The notes beneath the pieces were generated by a model. The model saw only the letters and a list, made by a program, of their open reading frames with translations. It ran no database searches and had not been told where the DNA came from. Position numbers and translations under genes: made by a program. A stretch of DNA of 64,000 nt from Sphingobium sp. Z007 (GTDB lineage Bacteria; Pseudomonadota; Alphaproteobacteria; Sphingomonadales; Sphingomonadaceae), in NCBI RefSeq assembly GCF_900013425.1, contig NZ_FBXK01000005.1, positions 1,178,001 through 1,242,000 on the forward strand, written 5' to 3'. This document shows positions 22,723-32,420 of the stretch, piece by piece. The stretch's first letter is position 1, and each line of letters opens with the position of its first letter.

Positions 22723-25422
22723 ATGTCGAAGCCGCTCAGTCTGGCGCGCCTGCTCCTGATTTCCACCGCGTTGGTCGCTCCTACGGCGATGGCGCAGACC
22801 GATGCCAGCCAAGCCGGCGCATCGACCGCTGGCGACGCCGGCATGTCGACCACGCCCAGCGCCGCCGATGAAGCCGCCGCCCAGTCGGGCAATGTCGACG
22901 TGTCGGTCCCCGGTTCCGACATTATCGTCACCGGCCGTCGCAACAGCAATATTTCGCAGTCCGCGCCGCAGGTCGTCAACGTCCTGTCCGCCGCCGACAT
23001 CAAGCGCACGGGCGAAGGCGACATCGCCGGTTCGCTCCAGCGCGTCACCGGCCTGTCGGTCGCGGCTGGCGGCTATGTCTATGTCCGTGGCCTGGGCGAT
23101 CGCTATTCCCTCGCCCTGCTGAACGGCTCGCCGCTCCCCAGCCCAGAACCGCTCAAGCGCGTTGTTCCGCTCGATCTCTTCCCCACCAGCGTCATCGCAT
23201 CGACCCTGGTACAGAAGAGCTTTTCCGCCAACTTCCCCGGCGAATTCGGCGGCGGCGTCATCAACCTGACGACCAAGGCGATCCCGACCGAATCCTATCT
23301 GGAATTTGGCGTCGGCAGTTCCGCCAACACCGAAACGTCGGGCCAGCTCGGCTATACCTATTATGGTAGCAAGTCCGACTGGACCGGCTTCGATGACAGC
23401 TCGCGCGATGTGCCGCCGCTGCTCAAGAACGCCTTTGGTTCGGGCGTTCCCTTCGCCAACATCACGCGCGACGACCAGCAGGCGATCGCGATGCAGTTCC
23501 TCAACAGCAAGACCTCGGTCGTGCAGCGGACGAACAGCCTGCCCTTCAACTTCTCCGGCTCGCTGAATGGCGGCACGGCCTTCGACATCGGCGACGCACG
23601 CGTCGGCGTTATCGCCACGGCGGGCTACAGCAACAAATGGCGCACCCGCGACAACCTGCAACAGGCGTCGCTGACCGTGTCGGAAGGCGCCGGCAAAAGC
23701 TATAACCAGGTCGTCACCGACAATCAGGTCACGCTGAACGGCCTGCTCGGCTTCGGTGTGGAATGGGGCGAGCAGAAGCTGCGCTGGACCAACCTCTATA
23801 TCCGCGACACGTTGAAGCGCGCCTCGCTAGCGGTTGGCCAGAATGACGGCCAGATCCAGGGCGCCGACTATCTGACGCAACAGACCGCTTGGTATGAGCG
23901 CCAGTTGATCGACACTCAGTTCGCTGGCGAATTCAAGTTCAGCGACGCGATCAGCCTCGACCTGCGCGGCTCCTACGCCAATTCGCAGCGCGAAGCGCCT
24001 TATGAGCGCGAATTCGTCTATGTCCGCTCTAACCGCGATCTGGCGATCGATCCGGTGGGCGATCGCTTCATCAATGCGCTCAATCGCCAGCGCGGCGACG
24101 CGTCGGTGACGTTCAGCGACCTGGAGGAAAATCTCTGGTCCGGCGGCGCTGACCTCAGCTTCAAGATCGCGCCGAAATTCGTCGTGACCGGCGGCTATGC
24201 CTATACCGATACGAAGCGGACGTCGTCGCGCTACGAACTGCATTTCGACGCGGTCAACCTGCCCGTCGCGGTGCAGCAGTTGCGCCCGGACTATCTGCTG
24301 TCGGACGCAACGATCCAGCTCTATGACCTGGGCCTGCTCGACTTCTCCGGCAATTATCCGGTCTATGACGCCGCGATGCGCGTCCATGCCGGCTATGGTC
24401 AGGTGAAGGCCGAACTTTTCCCCGGTTTCAGCATCGACGCCGGTGTCCGCTATGAAAGCGGCCGCCAGTCGGTGACGGGCGTGGACGTATATTCGACAGG
24501 CATCACGCCGTTCAACCAGATCAAGAATAACTACTGGTTGCCCGCGCTGACGCTGACCTTCGATGCCGGTGGCGGCCTGCAATTCCGCGCGTCGGGGTCC
24601 AAGACGCTGGCCCGCCCGCAGTTCCGCGAACTAATCGCCCAGCCGTTCATCGACACCGACTCGAACCGTTTCTATCGCGGCAACCCGTTCCTGCAGGATA
24701 GCGAACTGTGGAATGCCGAATTGCGGGCGGAATGGTATATGGGCCGCGACGAACGGCTGACCGCTTCGGGCTTCTACAAGAAGATCAAGAACCCGATCGA
24801 AACCTACACGACGATCACGGACACCTATGCGGTGACGACCAGCTTCGCCAACGCGCCGGAAGCGACGCTGTATGGCGCGGAAGTCGAAGCGCAGAAATAT
24901 ATCCCGCTCGATGGGATGGACTCGCCCTTCTTCCAGAGCCGTCGCGTCGCGCTGATCGCGAACTACACCTATACCCAGTCGGAACTGAAGGTCAGTGATG
25001 GCGATACGACCATCCCTTATACCTACACGACCGGCGACCTGCCGGCCGCCTCCGACTATTTCATCGACGGCGCGCCGCTGACGGGCCAATCTGACCATCT
25101 GGTCAATCTCCAGGTCGGTCTGGAGGACACCGAAAAGCTGTCCCAACAGACGCTGCTGCTGACCTATGCCAGCGACCGCGTCACCAGCCGTGGTCCCAAC
25201 CTACAACCCGACATCAAGGAACGGCCGGGCATCCAGCTCGACTTCGTCGCGCGGCAGGGCGTCAAGCTGCCCGGTGGCATCAACAGCGAAGTCAAGTTCG
25301 AGGCGCGCAACATATTGGGCCGCAAGTTCCAGGAATTCCAGGAACAGGACGGCAACCGCGTCTATTACAACCGCTACAAGATCGGCACGACGATCGCGGC
25401 CTCGCTCACCGTGGCCTTCTGA
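22723..25422 (+). CDS. TonB-dependent outer-membrane receptor
   Basis: An 899-residue outer-membrane transporter. A signal peptide (ends MAQ) and a low-complexity segment precede the plug domain, where SAPQVVNVLSAADIKRTGEG, the VRGLGDRYSLALLNGSPLP stretch and FPGEFGGGVINLTTK are diagnostic. A 22-strand barrel follows, ending in aromatic ...ASLTVAF. No clear TonB box was identified. It lies 91 bases after the ElpS-like lipoprotein gene with only a hairpin between, so the two probably work as receptor and surface partner. The substrate is unknown; phosphate or an organophosphate is a guess from the Pho context. Confidence 0.93.
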   Translation: MSKPLSLARLLLISTALVAPTAMAQTDASQAGASTAGDAGMSTTPSAADEAAAQSGNVDVSVPGSDIIVTGRRNSNISQSAPQVVNVLSAADIKRTGEGDIAGSLQRVTGLSVAAGGYVYVRGLGDRYSLALLNGSPLPSPEPLKRVVPLDLFPTSVIASTLVQKSFSANFPGEFGGGVINLTTKAIPTESYLEFGVGSSANTETSGQLGYTYYGSKSDWTGFDDSSRDVPPLLKNAFGSGVPFANITRDDQQAIAMQFLNSKTSVVQRTNSLPFNFSGSLNGGTAFDIGDARVGVIATAGYSNKWRTRDNLQQASLTVSEGAGKSYNQVVTDNQVTLNGLLGFGVEWGEQKLRWTNLYIRDTLKRASLAVGQNDGQIQGADYLTQQTAWYERQLIDTQFAGEFKFSDAISLDLRGSYANSQREAPYEREFVYVRSNRDLAIDPVGDRFINALNRQRGDASVTFSDLEENLWSGGADLSFKIAPKFVVTGGYAYTDTKRTSSRYELHFDAVNLPVAVQQLRPDYLLSDATIQLYDLGLLDFSGNYPVYDAAMRVHAGYGQVKAELFPGFSIDAGVRYESGRQSVTGVDVYSTGITPFNQIKNNYWLPALTLTFDAGGGLQFRASGSKTLARPQFRELIAQPFIDTDSNRFYRGNPFLQDSELWNAELRAEWYMGRDERLTASGFYKKIKNPIETYTTITDTYAVTTSFANAPEATLYGAEVEAQKYIPLDGMDSPFFQSRRVALIANYTYTQSELKVSDGDTTIPYTYTTGDLPAASDYFIDGAPLTGQSDHLVNLQVGLEDTEKLSQQTLLLTYASDRVTSRGPNLQPDIKERPGIQLDFVARQGVKLPGGINSEVKFEARNILGRKFQEFQEQDGNRVYYNRYKIGTTIAASLTVAF

Positions 25423-25440
25423 TCGGACGGTTCATCGCAT

Positions 25441-25478
25441 AAAAAAGGCCGGCCGGGGCGACCCGGTCGGCCTTTTCC
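25441..25478. terminator. Bidirectional terminator
   Basis: Stem AAGGCCGGCCGGG / CCCGGTCGGCCTT with a GCGA loop is flanked by an A run on the left and TTTT on the right. It separates the receptor gene (+) from the convergent TPR gene (-). Confidence 0.88.
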
Positions 25479-25548
25479 ACGACCGCTAACGCAAAGGGGC
25501 GCCGTCCTTTCGGACGACGCCCCGCTCCCTGCACCTTATGCCGTGCGA

Positions 25549-25938
25549 TCAGCGCATCGCGTAGCTGGGGTTCAGACGGGTCAGCGCACGCATCGCGACC
25601 GTGCGCGAAGATTCTTCCGCGCCATTGGCCAGCACCAGCACCGTTTCCGGTGCGAAGTGGGCGGAGCGGTAGGCCTCCCGCGCTTGGGCCAAACGACCGA
25701 CGCCGGCATAGGCGTTGCCCAGGTTGATGAGACGAGCCGGATCATTCTCGCCATAGACCTGCATCGGCTCCAGCTTGCGGAGCGCAGCGTCATAGCGGCC
25801 CGTGGCCAGCGCATTGGCCGCAAGACGACCTTCGGGACCGGCGACGACCACCAGGTCCTGGCCCTCGGCCGCCGCCTGAGCCAGATTCGGCGTCATCGCC
25901 GCCAAAGCCAGACCCATCATCACAGCGACCTTCTTCAT
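25549..25938 (-). CDS. Exported TPR-repeat protein
   Basis: A 129-residue protein with a clear signal peptide (MKKVAVMMGLALAAMTPNLA QA) and about two tetratricopeptide units (AANALATGRYDAALRKLEPM, PARLINLGNAYAGVGRLAQA). TPRs are protein-docking modules. Its position convergent with the TonB receptor gene suggests a periplasmic helper of that system, as in other receptor-TPR pairs of the group, but this is inference. One CTGTCAT-like site (ATGTCAT, minus strand) lies about 55 bases upstream without a phased partner. Confidence 0.82.
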   Translation of the reverse strand: MKKVAVMMGLALAAMTPNLAQAAAEGQDLVVVAGPEGRLAANALATGRYDAALRKLEPMQVYGENDPARLINLGNAYAGVGRLAQAREAYRSAHFAPETVLVLANGAEESSRTVAMRALTRLNPSYAMR

Positions 25939-26242
25939 CTCTCATGCCTCCAGAAAAAACTTCTTACTATAGCCAGAAGTATTTCATTTAGATGACATCA
26001 GGACAAGGGCGCATCCGCCCCACAAAATGATTTTGTTTTATTTATTTTCAATGGCTTATGATTTTTACGCCATATTGTCATAAAAGCGTAATCGAAAATG
26101 GATGCGGATGAAAGGCGATTCGAATCACCTGTGCCGCCTCATCGACCGTCCACGGATGACATGCGGCATCTCTCGCTGCGACGTCAGTCACACCGGCGCC
26201 ACGGCAATCCCGCCGGGCCATCGTGAGAGATAGGGGAAAGGT

Positions 26243-26272
26243 CCGGGAGGTTCTGTTGCCCGGCCCTCCCGG
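26243..26272 (-). terminator. Terminator downstream of ssrA
   Basis: Read on the minus strand, CCGGGAGG and CCTCCCGG arms form an 8-bp stem followed by CCTTTCCCC. It lies just past the end of the tmRNA coding piece. Confidence 0.65.
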
Positions 26273-26283
26273 AGGCCGCTGAA

Positions 26284-26547
26284 TTCCCTTCTGTTGCCCG
26301 GTGGGTTCAACCGCGCTATTTTAGAGTGAGGTCAGGCCGTTAGGCCCTCATTCACGCTGCAATGGCGAGTGCTTCGTTATCGTTGGCACTTGTGAGTTTT
26401 GCACAGTTTAACGGCTTACACGGGCCGGGTAAAAATATCGCCTTTGAACACACGTCGATCCTAGTTCGGCCCCGTCAGGAAACCCCAAAAGCTCAATGCC
26501 ATCGGGGCCTTCTGGTGGAACCGCCGGGTACTGCCCCCGGGTCCGCT
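26284..26547 (-). ncRNA. ssrA: Permuted two-piece tmRNA (alphaproteobacterial ssrA)
   Basis: The acceptor piece comes first on the minus strand (about 26547-26513): T arm CCGGG/CCCGG with the unusual loop GGCAGTA, ending GGTTCCACCA. An excised spacer follows. The coding piece then starts at 26473 with GGGGCCGAACTAGGATCGAC. The two ends form a 7-bp acceptor stem (GGGGCCG with CGGTTCC) containing the G3-U70 alanine identity pair. The tag frame at 26402-26352 reads AKLTSANDNEALAIAA then TGA. tmRNA rescues stalled ribosomes and tags their products for proteolysis. Exact 5' and 3' ends are estimates. Confidence 0.93.
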
Positions 26548-26553
26548 GCGTCT

Positions 26554-26559
26554 ATTATA
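26554..26559 (-). promoter_or_regulatory. -10 box of ssrA
   Basis: A perfect TATAAT on the minus strand lies 7 bases before the estimated tmRNA start. No convincing -35 was seen. Confidence 0.6.
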
Positions 26560-26673
26560 CGACACAATTTATCACCATAGCCGGGCGAACCCGGCACGAC
26601 CCATATGGCCCCAAGCGGATGGTTTTTCAAGCCATGGACTTGCGTCATGTGCATCGCGCGATACACCGGCGCC

Positions 26674-27429
26674 ATGTGCATCATGGCCATGGCCTGGGCC
26701 GCGCATCCGCGCTGGCGCCTCATACTGACCGGCAATCGCGACGAATATCACGCGCGCCCCGCCGCTCCCCTCACCCATTGGGACGACCGCGCAGGGTTGA
26801 TCGCCGGGCGCGACCTGCAATCAGGCGGCACATGGCTTGGCGTGTCGGAGGCCGGCCGGGCCGCGATCGTCACCAATTTGCGCGGCTATGGCGGTTCGCA
26901 GCCGGATCGCACGTCACGCGGCGCACTCGTGACGGACCTACTGACGGGCGTCGGCACCTATGCCGATGTCGCAACGGCCAGTCTCGCCGTTTTCAACCCG
27001 TTCAACCTAATCCTGGTCGACGCCGACCGCGCCCATTTCCTCACCAACCGCCCGCAGCCGCTACGCGCCCTGCTGACGCCGGGCCTTTATGGCTTGTCCA
27101 ACGGCGCGCTCGACGCGCCCTGGCCCAAGACGCTGGCGCTCAAGGCCGCCCTGCTGGAGTGGATGACGACGGACGCGGAACAGCCGGACCGGCTGTTCGA
27201 CGCGCTCCGCAGGGAAAGCCTGCCCGAGGCCGGCATCGCCCCCGCCAGCCCGTCCGACGCCCCGGACGAAGCCGCCGCCTCGCCGATCTTCATCCGAAAT
27301 CCACTCTACGGCACGCGTTGCAGCACCGTCGTCGCCGTCGATCGCGACGGGCAGGGGCACATCATGGAACGCCGGTTCGATCATGAGGGCGAGGATAGCG
27401 GCGAAACCCGGCTCCGTTTTCAGTGGTGA
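26674..27429 (+). CDS. NRDE family (TANGO2-like) protein
   Basis: A 251-residue protein of the NRDE/TANGO2 superfamily, named for the motif in LILTGNRDEYHARPAAPL. The family starts with Met-Cys, so the ATG of MCIMAMAWAAHP at 26674 is preferred to upstream in-frame starts at 26605 and 26647. Other family blocks are SGGTWLGVSEAGRAAIVTNLR and, near the end, NPLYGTRCSTVVAVDRDG. The biochemical role in bacteria is not established; eukaryotic TANGO2 is linked to haem or lipid handling. It is divergent from ssrA. Confidence 0.88.
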   Translation: MCIMAMAWAAHPRWRLILTGNRDEYHARPAAPLTHWDDRAGLIAGRDLQSGGTWLGVSEAGRAAIVTNLRGYGGSQPDRTSRGALVTDLLTGVGTYADVATASLAVFNPFNLILVDADRAHFLTNRPQPLRALLTPGLYGLSNGALDAPWPKTLALKAALLEWMTTDAEQPDRLFDALRRESLPEAGIAPASPSDAPDEAAASPIFIRNPLYGTRCSTVVAVDRDGQGHIMERRFDHEGEDSGETRLRFQW

Positions 27430-27485
27430 TGCCTGACCGTTCCTCCCCACTTCCCCCCGCGCGCATCCCGCGCTAAGGCTCTGCC

Positions 27486-28076
27486 ATGATCCTCGTCATC
27501 GACAATTACGACAGCTTCACCTGGAACCTGGTCCATTATCTGATGGAACTGGGCGCGCAGGTGGAGGTTGTCCGCAACGACGCCATTTCCGCGGGCCAAG
27601 CCCTGTCCAGTGGCGCAAAGGCGTTCCTGCTGTCGCCTGGTCCTTGTACCCCCAATGAAGCGGGCGTCAGCCTGGACCTGGTCGGCGCCTGCGCCGACGC
27701 GGGTGCGCCGCTGTTGGGCGTGTGCCTGGGCCATCAGGCGATCGGCCAGCATTTCGGCGGCAAGGTGGTGCGCGGCGGACTGATGCACGGCAAGACATCG
27801 CCGGTCGCCCATGACGGCACGGGCCTGTTCGCAGGCCTGCCCTCGCCCTTCACTGCAACCCGCTATCACTCGCTGATCGTGGAGGATATTCCCGACAGTC
27901 TGGTAGTGAATGCGACCAGCGAGGACGGTTCGGTCATGGGCTTCCGCCATGCGACCCTGCCGATCCATTCGGTCCAGTTCCACCCCGAAAGCATCGCCAC
28001 CGAACATGGCCATGACATGCTGGCCAATTTCATGGAAATTGCGGGCATCCCGGTGCGGGCGCGCGAGACGGCTTGA
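27486..28076 (+). CDS. trpG: Anthranilate/aminodeoxychorismate synthase glutaminase subunit
   Basis: A 196-residue class I glutamine amidotransferase that feeds ammonia to the TrpE (or PabB) chorismate-using subunit. Catalytic Cys is in [11 protein letters not shown], and His and Glu are in [14 protein letters not shown]. The start [19 protein letters not shown] is canonical. TrpG versus PabA cannot be decided by sequence alone; the trpDC neighbours favour TrpG. A 156-base gap separates it from trpD, in which I see nothing distinctive. Confidence 0.93.
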   Translation: MILVIDNYDSFTWNLVHYLMELGAQVEVVRNDAISAGQALSSGAKAFLLSPGPCTPNEAGVSLDLVGACADAGAPLLGVCLGHQAIGQHFGGKVVRGGLMHGKTSPVAHDGTGLFAGLPSPFTATRYHSLIVEDIPDSLVVNATSEDGSVMGFRHATLPIHSVQFHPESIATEHGHDMLANFMEIAGIPVRARETA

Positions 28077-28232
28077 CGCTGTCCTATCGCATCCAGCCGC
28101 GCTATGATCGCCCGATGCCTTTGCAAATATGTCCGCAATAGGAAATCATATTTCAAGACGGGCGGGAAAAGTGCGAAGTTAAGCGCTAACACCCTATCGA
28201 CTCTTCCGCCCGCCGCCGACTAAGGCAGGGCG

Positions 28233-29225
28233 ATGACCCGCCTGCCTGATCCTTCCGCACCGCTCGGCCCAGACGCAGCAGCCCAGGCCTTCGACCTGCT
28301 GTTCGACGCTGATCTTTCCGAAGCGGATATCGCCGCCTTCCTCGTCACCATGGCGCGACGCGGCGAAACCGCCGTCGAGATCGCCGCCGCCGCCCGCGCC
28401 ATGCGCGCGCGCATGATAACGGTCAGCGCGCCCGATGGCGCGATCGACGTCTGCGGCACCGGCGGCGATGGTCATCACACGTTGAATGTCTCCACAGCTG
28501 TCTCGCTCGTTGTCGCAGCATCGGGCGTGCCGGTCGCCAAACATGGCAATCGCGCCGCCTCGTCCAAGGCCGGCGCGGCCGACACGCTGGAGGCCTTGGG
28601 CCTAAACCTGGACAAGGCCGCCGCAACCGCCGAAGCCACCCTCGCCGACCTTGGCATCTGCTTCCTCTTTGCCCAGAATTATCATCCCGCGCTCAAGCGG
28701 CTCGGCCCGATCCGCAAGGCGATCGGCGAACGCACCATCTTCAACCTGATGGGCCCGCTCGCCAATCCGGCCAAGGTCCGCCGCCAACTCGTCGGCATCG
28801 CCCGCCCGGCCTATGTCCCCATCTATGCGCAGGCGCTTGCGGACCTGGGCGTCGACCATGCCATGATCATTTCCGGCGACGAGGGGTTGGACGAACTTTC
28901 CCTGGCAGGCGGCAACGACATCGCCGAAGTGAAGGGCCATAACCTCGTCGCCATGCACCGCCTGACCGCCGCCGAACTCGGCCTGTCCACCCAGCCGGTC
29001 GAGGCGATCCGCGGCGGCGACGCGGCCCACAATGCCGCCGCGCTGCGCGCCCTGCTCCAAGGCGAGCCGGGGCCATATCGCGACGCCGTGCTGCTCAATG
29101 CCGCCGCCGCCCTTGTCGTCGCCGACGCCGTCCCCAATCTGCGCGAAGGCGTGGAGGAAGCCGCCGAAACCATCGACCGCGGCCTTGCCAACGCGCTCCT
29201 CAATTGCTGGATTGCCTATTCATGA
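28233..29225 (+). CDS. trpD: Anthranilate phosphoribosyltransferase
   Basis: A 330-residue enzyme that joins anthranilate to PRPP in tryptophan synthesis. The PRPP motif [16 protein letters not shown] and the anthranilate-site block [21 protein letters not shown] are intact, as is [15 protein letters not shown]. Its stop codon overlaps the trpC start (ATGA), so the two are coupled. Confidence 0.97.
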   Translation: MTRLPDPSAPLGPDAAAQAFDLLFDADLSEADIAAFLVTMARRGETAVEIAAAARAMRARMITVSAPDGAIDVCGTGGDGHHTLNVSTAVSLVVAASGVPVAKHGNRAASSKAGAADTLEALGLNLDKAAATAEATLADLGICFLFAQNYHPALKRLGPIRKAIGERTIFNLMGPLANPAKVRRQLVGIARPAYVPIYAQALADLGVDHAMIISGDEGLDELSLAGGNDIAEVKGHNLVAMHRLTAAELGLSTQPVEAIRGGDAAHNAAALRALLQGEPGPYRDAVLLNAAAALVVADAVPNLREGVEEAAETIDRGLANALLNCWIAYS

Positions 29226-30013
29226 CCAACAAGCTGATCGAAATTTGCGATTTCAAGCGCGAGGATGTCGCCCGTCGCCGGGCCGCGACCACGGTAGCGT
29301 CGCTTCACGCCCGCGCCAGCGAACAGACGCCGCCGCGCGGTTTCCGCCAGGCGCTGGACCATGCTGCGCGCACCGGTTTCGGTCTGATCGCGGAAATCAA
29401 GAAGGCCAGCCCGTCCAAGGGCCTGATCCGCGCCGACTTCGATCCGCCCGCCCATGCCCAGGCTTATGCGGCGGGCGGCGCGGCCTGCCTCTCCGTCCTG
29501 ACCGACGAGCCGTATTTTCAGGGCCATGACGATTATCTGATGGCCGCCCGGTCCGCCTGCGCCATTCCCGTACTGCGCAAGGATTTCCTGGTCGATCCCT
29601 GGCAGGTGCTGGAAAGCCGTGCCTTGGGCGCCGACGCCATCCTGATCATCGTCGCCGCGCTGGACGACGGGCAGATGCAGGAGATTGAGGACGCGGCGCT
29701 GGGCCTTGGCATGGACGCCCTGATCGAAGTGCATGACGAGGCTGAGCTTGAGCGCGCGCTCAATCTCCGTTCGCGCCTGATCGGCGTCAACAATCGCGAC
29801 CTGCGCAATTTTACGGTCGACTTCGCCCGCACTTATGAACTGGTGGGCCAAGCGCCCGAAGGCTGCACATTCGTCGCCGAAAGCGGCCTGACCGGCCATG
29901 CCGACCTCACCGCCATGGCGGATCATGGCGTGCGCTGCTTCCTGGTCGGCGAAACGCTGATGCGCCAGGCCGATGTCGAGGCGGCGACGCACAATCTGCT
30001 GACGGGCGCATGA
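29222..30013 (+). CDS. trpC: Indole-3-glycerol phosphate synthase
   Basis: A 263-residue TIM-barrel enzyme that closes the indole ring of CdRP. Conserved blocks are [17 protein letters not shown] (catalytic Glu and Lys), [32 protein letters not shown] and FVAESGL. The ATG at 29222 overlaps the trpD stop; an in-frame upstream start would run into trpD. The next gene, moaC, begins within its stop codon. Confidence 0.97.
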   Translation: MTNKLIEICDFKREDVARRRAATTVASLHARASEQTPPRGFRQALDHAARTGFGLIAEIKKASPSKGLIRADFDPPAHAQAYAAGGAACLSVLTDEPYFQGHDDYLMAARSACAIPVLRKDFLVDPWQVLESRALGADAILIIVAALDDGQMQEIEDAALGLGMDALIEVHDEAELERALNLRSRLIGVNNRDLRNFTVDFARTYELVGQAPEGCTFVAESGLTGHADLTAMADHGVRCFLVGETLMRQADVEAATHNLLTGA

Positions 30014-30483
30014 GCGGCCTCACCCATCTGGATGAGGACGGCGCGGCCCGCATGGTAGATGTCGGTGCCAAGGCGGTGACCGCGCGCGAAGCCATAGCCT
30101 CCGGCCGGATCGATATGAGCGCAGACGCAGCCAGGGCGATCGCCGACGGTTTGGTGAAGAAGGGCGACGTGCTCGCCGTGGCGCGGGTTGCCGGGATCAT
30201 GGCCGCGAAGAGAACAGCCGATCTCATCCCGCTCTGCCACCCGATCGCGCTCAGCGCCGTGACGGTTGATTTCTACCTCGACGACAGCGGCGTCACGGTA
30301 ACCGCCACCGCCCGTACCGCCGGGCAAACGGGCGTGGAGATGGAAGCGCTGACCGCCGCCTCCGTCGCGCTGCTCACGGTCTATGATATGGCCAAGGCGC
30401 TGGACAAGGCTATGGTCATCAGCGGCGTCTGCCTGATGGCCAAGACCGGCGGCAAGTCGGGCGACTGGCGACGCACACGATGA
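30010..30483 (+). CDS. moaC: Cyclic pyranopterin monophosphate synthase
   Basis: A 157-residue enzyme of molybdenum cofactor synthesis that forms cPMP with MoaA's product. [20 protein letters not shown], then IPLCHPI and the [20 protein letters not shown] block are the family signatures, with catalytic His and Lys/Asp residues present. It overlaps trpC and moeA by 4 bases on each side, continuing the trp-moa operon. Confidence 0.97.
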   Translation: MSGLTHLDEDGAARMVDVGAKAVTAREAIASGRIDMSADAARAIADGLVKKGDVLAVARVAGIMAAKRTADLIPLCHPIALSAVTVDFYLDDSGVTVTATARTAGQTGVEMEALTAASVALLTVYDMAKALDKAMVISGVCLMAKTGGKSGDWRRTR

Positions 30484-31661
30484 GCCTACTGCCGGTCGCC
30501 GAGGCGCAGGCGCGCCTGTTCGGGCTAGCGAACAAACTGGCGACCGAAACCGTGCCGATAACGGCGGCTACCGGCCGCTGGCTGGCGCAGGATCTGGTAG
30601 CGCTGCGCAACCAGCCCTGGGCCGATCTGTCGGCGATGGACGGATATGCCGTACGCGCGGCCGAAGCACCCGGTCCCTGGCGCGTCACCAGCGAAAGCGC
30701 AGCCGGCACGGCGGACCTCGCCCCCTTGGCCCCCGGCGAAGCGAGCCGCATCTTCACCGGCGCACCGCTGCCGCCCGGCGCGGACGCCATATTGATCCAG
30801 GAAAATGCGACCCGCGATGGCGACCGGTTGACCGCCAGCGCCGATCCCCTACCCGCCGGTCGCCATGTCCGCACCGCCGCCTCCGACTTCGCGCGGGACA
30901 GCCTGTTGCTGGAGGCCGGCAGCCGACTCGGCCCGGCGCAAATCGCGCTTGCGGTTCTGGGCGGCCACGGCGTCGTGCCGGTGGGCGGGCGGCCGACGGT
31001 CGCTTTGCTCTCCACCGGCAACGAACTGGTGCCACCCGGTGCGCCGACGCCACCGGGCTTCCTGCCTTCCTCCAACGCGCCGATGCTCGCCGCGTTGCTC
31101 GCCGCCCTGCCCTGCGACGTCATCGACCTCGGCATCGTGCCGGACGATCTCGACGCCATGGTGGCCGCGTTCGGACGAGCGCGGACCGCCGATATCATCG
31201 TCTCGACCGGCGGCGCGTCCGTCGGCGACCATGATCTGGTGCGCCCTGCCTTCATGAAGGCGGGCGGCACGCTCGACTTCTGGAAAATCAAAATGCGGCC
31301 GGGCAAGCCGCTGATGGCGGGGCGCATCGGCGATACGTTGTTCCTGGGCCTGCCGGGCAATCCCGTCTCCGCCTTCGTCACGGGCACGCTGTTCCTGCTC
31401 CCTCTGGTCCGTCATCTGGGCGGCGCGCGCGACCCGCTACCGCCAATGACAGACGCGCCGCTCGCCTCTCCGCTGCCCGCCACCGGCGATCGCGACGATT
31501 ATCTGCGGGCCTGGCGAGGGCTTGACGGTATCGTATCGGTCACGTCGCAGGACAGCGCAGCGACCGCCGCCATGGCGAAGGCCGATTGCCTGATCCTCCG
31601 TCCGGCCGAATCGCCGCCGGCGGCGCCGGGCGATCGGGTCGTGATTTTGCCGCTGCCCTGA
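30480..31661 (+). CDS. moeA: Molybdopterin molybdotransferase
   Basis: A 393-residue enzyme inserting molybdate into adenylyl-molybdopterin. Domain blocks are [51 protein letters not shown] and [20 protein letters not shown]. The order of domains and the length are normal. It overlaps moaC by 4 bases and ends 72 bases before lexA, which has its own promoter. Confidence 0.96.
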   Translation: MSLLPVAEAQARLFGLANKLATETVPITAATGRWLAQDLVALRNQPWADLSAMDGYAVRAAEAPGPWRVTSESAAGTADLAPLAPGEASRIFTGAPLPPGADAILIQENATRDGDRLTASADPLPAGRHVRTAASDFARDSLLLEAGSRLGPAQIALAVLGGHGVVPVGGRPTVALLSTGNELVPPGAPTPPGFLPSSNAPMLAALLAALPCDVIDLGIVPDDLDAMVAAFGRARTADIIVSTGGASVGDHDLVRPAFMKAGGTLDFWKIKMRPGKPLMAGRIGDTLFLGLPGNPVSAFVTGTLFLLPLVRHLGGARDPLPPMTDAPLASPLPATGDRDDYLRAWRGLDGIVSVTSQDSAATAAMAKADCLILRPAESPPAAPGDRVVILPLP

Positions 31662-31701
31662 CATGTTCGGTGCTTGACTAACCTTCATCTGTTTCCTATG
31701 C

Positions 31702-31716
31702 GTTCCTCATACGTTC
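31702..31716 (+). promoter_or_regulatory. LexA operator (alphaproteobacterial SOS box)
   Basis: GTTCCTCATACGTTC matches GTTC-N7-GTTC exactly and ends 17 bases before the lexA start. A TTGACT -35 at 31674 and a TATGCG -10 at 31697 overlap the box, so LexA would repress its own gene. Confidence 0.92.
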
Positions 31717-31733
31717 CACGGAAGGACCGCGCA

Positions 31734-32420
31734 ATGTTGACGCCCAAACAGCAGGAATTGCTGAGCTTCATTCAGACTCGCTTGGACGAAGGCGGTGTGT
31801 CGCCCTCGTTCGAGGAAATGAAGGATGCGCTGGACCTGCGGTCCAAATCCGGCATCCACCGCCTCATCAACGCATTGGAGGAGCGCGGCTTTATCCGCCG
31901 CCTGCCCAATCGCGCCCGCGCATTGGAAGTGCTCAAACTGCCCGACGCCATGCATCGTGCGCCCGCGCCAGTGATCGCGCTCAAGCCCAAGGTCGCACCG
32001 CCCGCCCAGCCGCCAATGATCCCCACGGCCGCCAACGACGTGATCGAAATCCCCATGCACGGCCGGATCGCAGCCGGTGTCCCGATCGAGGCGATTGAGG
32101 GGCAGGCGATGCTCTCCGTGCCCGCCGCGCTGCTTGGCGCGGGCGATCATTATGCGCTGGAAGTGTCCGGCGATTCGATGATGGAGGCCGGCATCCTCGA
32201 CGGCGACTTCGCGCTGATCCAGCGCACCGACGTCGCCCGCGAAGGCCAGATCGTCGTGGCGCTGATCGACGAAGCGGAAGCCACGCTGAAATATTTTCGC
32301 CGCGAAGGCAGCCGCGTCCGCCTCGACCCGGCCAACCCGGCCTATGAGCCGCAGATATACGACCCGCGCCAGATCCGCATCCAGGGCAAGCTGGCAGGGC
32401 TGCTGCGCCGCTATAACTGA
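31734..32420 (+). CDS. lexA: LexA repressor
   Basis: A 228-residue SOS repressor and self-cleaving protease. The N-terminal winged helix begins [20 protein letters not shown], the cleavage site Ala-Gly lies in [14 protein letters not shown], the catalytic Ser in SGDSMMEAG, and Lys in [11 protein letters not shown]. The start at 31734 follows the SOS box; earlier in-frame starts lie inside the operator. It converges with the comEC remnant, overlapping it by 10 bases. Confidence 0.97.
   Translation: MLTPKQQELLSFIQTRLDEGGVSPSFEEMKDALDLRSKSGIHRLINALEERGFIRRLPNRARALEVLKLPDAMHRAPAPVIALKPKVAPPAQPPMIPTAANDVIEIPMHGRIAAGVPIEAIEGQAMLSVPAALLGAGDHYALEVSGDSMMEAGILDGDFALIQRTDVAREGQIVVALIDEAEATLKYFRREGSRVRLDPANPAYEPQIYDPRQIRIQGKLAGLLRRYN

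Noticed and set aside
25992..25998. Single PhoB-like heptamer upstream of the TPR gene
   Set aside because: No phased partner within 11 or 22 bp; could be chance in an AT-rich region.
26362..26580. 72-codon frame on the plus strand
   Set aside because: Lies entirely on the tmRNA gene (antisense).
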